Shown here piece by piece: positions 57,844 to 64,000 of a stretch of DNA of 64,000 nucleotides; position 1 is the first letter of the stretch; every line of letters starts with the position of its first letter. The DNA is taken from contig CM077672.1 in the NCBI GenBank assembly GCA_039707655.1, positions 199,182,537-199,246,536 on the forward strand, given 5' to 3'. The notes under the pieces are model-generated. The model saw nothing but the letters and a program-made list of their open reading frames with translations, made no database searches and was not told the DNA's origin. Made by a program: the position numbers and the translations under genes. Origin of the DNA: Elymus sibiricus (taxonomy: Eukaryota; Streptophyta; Magnoliopsida; Poales; Poaceae).

Positions 57844-59839
57844 ATGAAGAATCTGAAAGACGCTAAGACCAATATCGTCCCCTCTATGACTAGAGGAGGT
57901 AAGGAACTGCCATCACACTCTGCACTTGATTCACCTTCTATTTTGAGTAGGCTTGCGACACCGCCACCTGTTATTCATTCTGATATGTCGCAAGTAATTG
58001 ATGATACTACTTCTACTATGAATGATAATTATGATGATGCTAGTACTATGCTTGATAATACTGTGCCACTTGGTGAATTTCTTGATGAACAAATTGCTAA
58101 AGCTAAAGAAACTGAAAATGTTGAAACTCTTGAAAATTATGATTCACCTATTATGCCTAGCTCTCCTACTAGAGTTGAAATGCCTGAGACATCTGATGGT
58201 TATGTTTTTTGATTGGGAGACAGCTAGGACAATTCTTGCTTGTAATGATAGAGATGAGGTTATAAAATTGCTTGCTGAGTTGAAAGAAAAATCTATGAGG
58301 GAGAGAATGAAATATGATCCTGAGTTTGCTACTTCTCCCATATTTGTTACTGATAAGGATTATGAATTCTCTGTCGATCCTGAGTTAATTACTTTGGTTG
58401 AATTTGATCCTTTTCGGTTATGAAACTGAAACTGTTGTGGCACACCTTACTAAGTTGAATGATATTGTCACCCCATTTGCTCATGAGGAAAAAATTCGTT
58501 ATTACTATATTCTTAAGTTGTTTCCTTTCTCAACAAAGGGTAATGCTAAGAAATGGTTTAATACTCTAGCTCCTAGTTGTGTGCGTAGTCCCAGGATATG
58601 ATATATTACTTCTCTGAAAAATATTTTCCTGCTCATAAGAAACAAGCTGCTCTACAGGAAATATTTAACTTTGTGCAAATTGAAGAAGAGAATCTCCCTC
58701 AAGCTTGGGGGAGGCTTTTCCAACTACTTAATGCTTTGCCTGATCATCCTCTTAATAAAAATGAAATACTTGATATCTTTTATAATGGACTAACCGATGC
58801 TTCTAGGGACTACCTAGATAGTTGTGCTAGTTCTGTTTTTAGGGAACGAACTGTTGGACAGGCTGAAGTATTATTGAATAACATATTGAGAAATGCCGAT
58901 GATTGGACACTTCCTGAACCACCACCTAAGCCAACTCCGAAGAAGAGAGGTATTCTATTCCTCAGTCTAGAAGATATGCAAGAAGCTAAGAAATCTATGA
59001 AGGAAAAAGGTATTAAAGCTGAAGATGTTAAGAATTTACCACCTATTGAAGAAATACATGGGCTCGACATCCTGACACAGGTAGTGGAGGTAAATTCTCT
59101 CACTAGATTTGATGAAGGTGATATTCCATATAATAAATCTGCTAGTCAATGCCTGTATGAATTTGATAATTACATCATTCACCAGGAACACTTTAATATG
59201 TATGTTAGCAATCAACTAAAACGGAATGCCATCATGATTGAATGCTTGAGTGATTTGATGTTTAGAACTGCTAATGATGTTAAAAATGATTTGCTTGATG
59301 AAATGAATAGTAAAAAGAATGATTGTGTTGTTAGAGTTGTTACTAGAGGGGGTAGAATGACTCAGGATTCTCTATATCCTGAAGGTCATCCTAAAAGAAT
59401 TGAACAAGATTCTCAAAGAAATAATATTCATGCACCTAGTCCATCTAGGAAGAAAAAGAAAAAGAAAAATGATAGCACTTTGCATGCTGCTAGTGAACCT
59501 GAGATTGAAAAACCTCCTGATAATCATAATGATGTTTCTATTTTTGATGCTGAGACACAATCTGGTAGTGAACATACACCTAGTGATAATGATAATGATA
59601 ATGATATGGATGATATTCATGTTGATGCTCAACCAGATAATAATGATGTAGAAATAGAACCTGTTGTTGATCTTGATAACCCACCTTCTAAGAATAAAAG
59701 ATATGATAAAAGAGACTTTGTTGCTAGAAAACATGGAAAGGAGAGAGAACCATGGGTTAAAAAACCTATGCCTTTCCCTACTAAACCATCTAAAAACAAG
59801 GATGAGGAAGATTTTGAGCGCTTTGTTGAAATGCTTTGA
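57844..59839 (+). pseudogene. Athila-like gag, frameshifted
   Basis: ATG at 57844 (MKNLKDAKTN) is the first good start after the PBS. The frame shifts at about 58205 (in a T6 run), 58420 and 58590, then stays open from 58598 to a TGA at 59837-59839, which probably derives from CGA. The retrotransposon gag domain spans about 58430-58850 (KGNAKKWFNTLAP, YYFSEKYFPAHKKQ, NEILDIFYNGLTDASRDYLD). The C-terminal part is acidic with Asn/Asp repeats (SDNDNDNDMDD) and a Lys run. No zinc knuckle is visible. The protein would build the particle. Confidence 0.8.
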
Positions 59840-60534
59840 CCTGTCTTTTTGCGCACTCGCTTGATTGATATGTTAAAAATGTCTCCCTATGCTAAATACA
59901 TGAAAGATATTGTCACTAATAAAAGAAAGATACATGAAGCTGAAATTTCCACCATGCTTGCAAATTATTCTTTTAAGGGTGGAATACCCAAGAAGTTAGG
60001 AGATCCAGGAATACCTACTATACCATGCTCCATTAAAAGAAGTTATGTCAAAATTGCTTTATGTGATGTGGGAGCCGGTGTTAGTGTTATGCCTTTCTCT
60101 TTATATAGAAGACTTGATTTGAATAAACTCACACCTACTGAAATATCTTTGCAAATGGCTGATAAATCCATTGCTATACCTATTGGAATTTGCGAGGATG
60201 TTCCCGTTGTAGTAGCAAATGTACTATCTTGACAGACTTTGTTATACTTGATATGCCCGAGGACGACAACATGTCGATTATCCTTGGTAGACCCTTTTTG
60301 AATACTGCAGGGGCTGTTATTGATTGCAACAAAATCAAGGTCACTTTTCATGTCCATGGTAATGAGCATACGGTTTATTTCCCGAAGAAACAAAGTTCGG
60401 TGAATGGTATCAACTGTATTGAAAAGGTTTCGACAATCACTATTGGGGGATTCAAATTTCCTCTTCCTACTGTCAAAAAGAAATATGAAATTCTTATTGT
60501 TGGGGAGATGCATATCCCCATTGAGGTAAATTAG
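59840..60534 (+). pseudogene. Aspartic protease of the Athila-like element
   Basis: Same frame as the end of gag, reading past the TGA. The active-site block is LCDVGAGVSVMPFSLY with the catalytic Asp kept. A frame slip of one base near 60225 separates it from the C-lobe, which has MSIILGRPFLNTAGAVIDC, the usual retropepsin ILGRPFL signature. A TAG at 60532-60534 closes the frame, and nothing of RT follows. In autonomous relatives pol would continue here. Confidence 0.8.
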
Positions 60535-61319
60535 TGTTATACGAAAATTCTTCGGTTTCATGTCATTCAGAAATAGTTTGTTAAAAAAACTTGATCAACC
60601 TTATTAATGGATTCTTTTTGAGGGGCATGTGGTCGATGAATTTAGTAAGCACAACTTTCTGTACCCACCTTTTACCCTCTGTTATTTTTAGTAGAATAAA
60701 ATAAAATGCCATGATTATCCTGTTTTTTGAATTTTCCGTGCAATAAAAAATGGCCCAAAAATAAAAGTTCTCAGAATGCCTTGAAAATTTGGTATGATTT
60801 TTTCCAGAATATTTAAGAATTTTTGGCACTGAACACACCCCAGGGGGTGCACCTATGAGCCACAAGCCCACAGGGCGCGCCCACCCCCCTGGGTGCGCCT
60901 AGCAGGCTTGTGGGTCCCACAGGGACCCACTCACTTATGCCAGTCACCCATCTTCTTCTTCTTCCTCTAGAAAAAATCAAACTTGCTCCCAAGCTCATGT
61001 TCATGCTCATTTTGCTATGATTTTTGATCTCCTTGCTCGGAACTCCGTTTCCAAAATTGTTTTGAGGAATTACTCCTTGGTATGTGACTCCTCCAATGCT
61101 CCAATTAGTTTTTATTCTAGTGCTTTATACTTTGCAAATTTTTGTTGTTGTGGTGACCATGTTTATGAGCTTGCATGTTGAATTTGTATGGTTCAAAGTA
61201 GTTCTGATGCATGATATAGCCTCTAGATACTTGTAGGAGAAGTTGCTATCAATTTTGTTGAGTTTCGTTCACTTTTATTTTGAGTCACTAAAAATTTCAT
61301 AAATTTTCAGAAAAAGAAA
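60535..61319 (+). other. Non-coding spacer with possible intron before second ORF
   Basis: About 785 bases replace the pol region. A GC-rich inverted motif with GGGCGCGCCC lies at 60870-60900. A good intron candidate runs from GTATGTGACT at 61080 to TTTTCAG ending at 61310, ten bases before the second ORF's ATG, which fits production of that ORF from a spliced message. Confidence 0.5.
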
Positions 61320-62229
61320 ATGCTCAAGTGGAGGTTGAGGGGTTCTTCGAGCAGGAACCCCAAGGAGGCTCCTAAGCCCAAGTATAATCTTCCTCGTGCG
61401 GCCGTGCGAATGGCCATGCAACACGTTCTTGAGGGATGCGGGGATTTTCGATGATTTCTATCATTTGGCGAACAACGCCGGCATTATCACGTTCCTCGGA
61501 GATAAGTGTGACCAGTATCTTCTCCTCACTAATACTTTCGTGCAAAGCTTTCATTTTCATGCTAGGAGAGATACACCCACAGTGTCATTTAATTTATATG
61601 ATGTTCCCCAAGAGATGACACTTGAGGATTTTTGCGAGGTATGCAAACTTCCCAATGAGGGCAGCCCATTAGAGCTACATCCTAGGGATGTCTCGGAGTT
61701 CATCCCTGAGGTTACCGTGGGGGAGTCAAGGGGAGTTTCTGAGGCAAGGGTTGCTAGTTTACATTTCCCTATTTTGCGTTATTATTCATTATTTGCTAGG
61801 AGGTGTTTGACTAGTCGGTGGGAGAGTGGCACACTCAGTTCGCCTGACCTTGCTATTTTGCACCACGCTCTTTATGCTGATAGGACTTTCAGTTTGGGTG
61901 CTATGGTTGCCCGGCGGTTGCACACCAACCGTTTGAGGGGCGCTATTTATGGTGGTATTTATGCTTCCCGTCTCGTGCAACACTTTGAGATTCCTATTAG
62001 GCATGACGAGAGGGAAGAGAGGCTTTTACCCATTATGCATCTTGATTACGAAAGTATGGTTGGGCATGACTTTATTAATGGGGGCCATAAACGACTTCAG
62101 TATAACTTGGTATTTAGTCAGGGTACATGTGAGATTATTACTTTGCCTGCGCCTACTTTGTTTGATATTCACAGGGGCAGATACATCATTATGCCTGAGG
62201 ACATTTATGCTTATTGGGGCTTGGACTAG
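61320..62229 (+). pseudogene. Second ORF of the Athila-like element (putative plant transposon protein type)
   Basis: ATG at 61320 (MLKWRLRGSSS) opens a basic N-terminus. One frame slip near 61400-61430 leads into a frame open to TAG at 62227. The globular part contains TVSFNLYDVPQEMTLEDFCE, FARRCLTSRW and GRYIIMPEDIYAYWG, resembling the domain annotated in grasses as putative plant transposon protein, commonly placed downstream in such non-autonomous gypsy elements. There is no signal peptide or membrane segment, so an envelope role is not supported. TAGs at 62227 and 62266 both look like former CAG, so the original protein probably extended to about 62330 with a Gln/Pro/Glu tail. Confidence 0.6.
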
Positions 62230-62393
62230 CCCGAAGCACCGCAGCCAGCACCTGAGCCAGAGCCGTAGCAGGAGCCCATCTATCAGTGAGAGCCTCAGGA
62301 GGCCATTTATAGTGGGATCCTCAGCAGCCTCAGCACTATCCAGGAGGTGCTGATTTCGACCCATGGCCGTAGACCAACTTAGGACAAAAGCCT

Positions 62394-62407
62394 AAGCTTG
62401 GGGGAGT
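62394..62407 (+). promoter_or_regulatory. Polypurine tract of the Athila-like element
   Basis: AAGCTTGGGGGAGT, the tract usually found upstream of the 3' LTR in these elements. The 3' LTR itself is not present, since another LTR begins at 62456. Confidence 0.6.
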
Positions 62408-62455
62408 ACGTATTTCCCACTGACATTATATTCATGTTCACACATTCATCCCAGT

Positions 62456-64000
62456 TGTCAGGCCCATTTCTGGAATAAATCACAGAAGAGCCTCAAGTCA
62501 TACCAGCCCCAAGATCAACTGTTAGACTTCCTTGATATAGATAACCAGTACAAATATAATATTACACAGGGTTGAGACAGAGTGCTCAACAAATTATTAC
62601 AACTTGCCAATATACTACGATGGTGGAATAACACAGTGGTGTGGTGGTGGTACAACACTGGTACAATAAAATAAAGTCAAGCGTCAGTGTGAGGCTTGCC
62701 TATTTTATTGGTGTAGCGGAAACACAGCGGATGATACATGTGGTAGACTCCAAGACCACAGGTTGACTGACTGGGAACACCTCTAAGCGTCGGGCTCGCT
62801 AGCGCAATCTCCTTCCACAAGCTCGTCCTCCTCCAGGTGTGGCAATGAAATAGCCAGGGACAAGCCAGTGAGTACGTTTGAATGTACTCGCAAACATTAT
62901 GAACAAAAGATATATCGAATGCATATGATCATGATGGAATAAATGATATGGTCATGCTGACTGAAATATAAAAGATGGCATGATAAATATTAGCATGTGC
63001 AGAAAAATTAAATTTGTTAGTGATAAACCAAGAAAGTTAAAAGAAATGCCAAACGGGTGTCTAAAAGAGTATCGAGCGAGACAGACCGCCCATGAACTCA
63101 AGCGATGCCACGAGCGGTCTTGGAAAGAAATGCCAGTCGGGTGTCTAAAAGTGACACCACGGTAGGTCTTGAAAAGAAATGCCAAACGGGTGTCTAAAAG
63201 AGAATCGGACGAGACAGGACCATCCAAAAACTCAAGCGACGCCACGAGAGGTCTTGAAAAGAAACGCCAATCGGGTGTCCACAAGAGAGTCAGGCGAGAC
63301 AGGACTGCCCATGAACTCGAGGGACGCCACGAGAGGTCTTGAAAATAAAACTGGGTGACCGGGGTAGTCTAGCCAGCCCCTGAGACACTCAGGAAAATAA
63401 AATAAGAGAAACGTGTTAGTCCACAAATAATATGCATAGTAACAATAATATTCACAACCATCATATTCCTGATGACAAAATATTCATGACAGTGTTAGTG
63501 ATGAGATAATAATATTCTGCAAAATATCTGATGCTCAAATTAATTTTTTTCCTCCAAAGACCGACACCGGACCGACACTTGACCCTTCCCAGCTAACGTC
63601 CTTGACCACTGACACGGCTATTCGAATAGTTATAACTCTGCAGAGGGTGTACTCTTTACCCACGTGTATGAGATTTCTTTAGTCAACACCGTGGCACTGA
63701 CTAATTCCCACTACGGTCTTTGGGTTGAAAACACACCTGACCAGCACACACCAGATTAACTTTCCGGATGCCAGGAATCACCCAAAGCACCGTTCAAGAA
63801 AAACTCTAAGTCGGGGAGACTACAATCTCGATTAGCATGGGATCACTATTCATATGCGCGGATTACAAGGGGTGCCCCCCTCTCGGCAAACCAGCCGGAT
63901 ACACCCATGCCCCCTGACCTGATGACGGGATTTAGTCCATGGCCATGGAAACCCTCATCATGGCCCTCTATGTGGTGTGTACACAGACAGGGGTTAGCAA
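62456..64000 (-). mobile_element. Partial LTR of a third LARD-like element
   Basis: Begins TGTCAGGCCCATTTC right after the Athila-like remnant and runs out of the window. Blocks homologous to the other LARD LTRs occur in the same order: GAGTACGTTTGAATGTACTC at about 62871 (compare 29815 and 41603) and GCTATTCGAATAG with ACTCTGCAGAGG at 63616-63650 (compare 42090). No gene is visible. Confidence 0.7.
63041..63343. repeat. 84-85-bp tandem repeat in the third LARD-like LTR
   Basis: AAGAAATGCCAAACGGGTGTC or close variants start units at 63041, 63125, 63174 and 63259. The second unit is shortened to 49 bp by an internal deletion. Units hold GCGAGACAG and GCCACGAGAGGTCTTG. Confidence 0.85.

Noticed and set aside
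61320..62229. Envelope-like protein
   Set aside because: No signal peptide, membrane span or surface-protein feature is visible; the sequence fits the plant transposon protein type better.

Overview
The window reads as a stretch of a large grass genome, most likely a Triticeae cereal (wheat, Aegilops, barley or rye group; species not resolved). It is almost entirely nested transposable elements. The evidence is a Stowaway miniature element with the CTCCCTCCGTTCC terminus, CACTA elements with TTTGCCGTC subterminal repeats, LTR retrotransposons primed by initiator-Met or Asp tRNA, and LARD-type elements with LTRs of about 4.4 kb around a non-coding core. I found no ordinary host gene, rRNA, tRNA gene or CRISPR array.

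Layout. 1-4460 is the right end of a CACTA transposon with a 502-bp tandem repeat, a small coiled-coil gene on the minus strand and 84-bp subterminal repeats. 4461-4793 plus 19274-21223 is a plus-strand LTR retrotransposon remnant ending in a 1.4-kb LTR. It is split by a Tat-type Ty3/gypsy element (4794-19273, minus strand). That element carries gag, protease, reverse transcriptase, two RNase H domains and integrase on the minus strand, and a separate spliced antisense gene on the plus strand. A third LTR and a duplicated flank at 4794-6248 show a complex rearrangement. 21224-23151 is a minus-strand gypsy LTR with the 3' end of its internal domain. 23152-29343 is a CACTA-like DNA element with a seven-exon gene of Ptta/En-Spm type and a Stowaway MITE in one intron.

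29344-49021 is a LARD-like element (target duplication GAGAA). A second, better preserved LARD (29450-41390, target duplication CAAGC) is inserted in its left LTR. 49318-52987 is a second, truncated Tat-type element that keeps only its LTR and antisense gene. 52988-62455 is a plus-strand Athila-like gypsy element with gag-protease and a second ORF but no reverse transcriptase or integrase. Its 5' LTR holds a complete non-autonomous CACTA element (53791-57355, target duplication ATT). From 62456 to the end is part of a third LARD-like LTR.

How the parts work together. The Tat element would have supplied its own replication proteins. The LARDs carry only cis signals (PBS, PPT, LTR promoter) and would need proteins from another element. 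The Athila-like element codes for a capsid and protease only. The non-autonomous CACTA would depend on an autonomous relative. Nearly all premature stops in the Tat genes are TAG where related frames imply CAG, the decay expected of long-methylated, silenced elements. Coordinates and splice sites were read by eye. Family names are given only where architecture or motifs support them.
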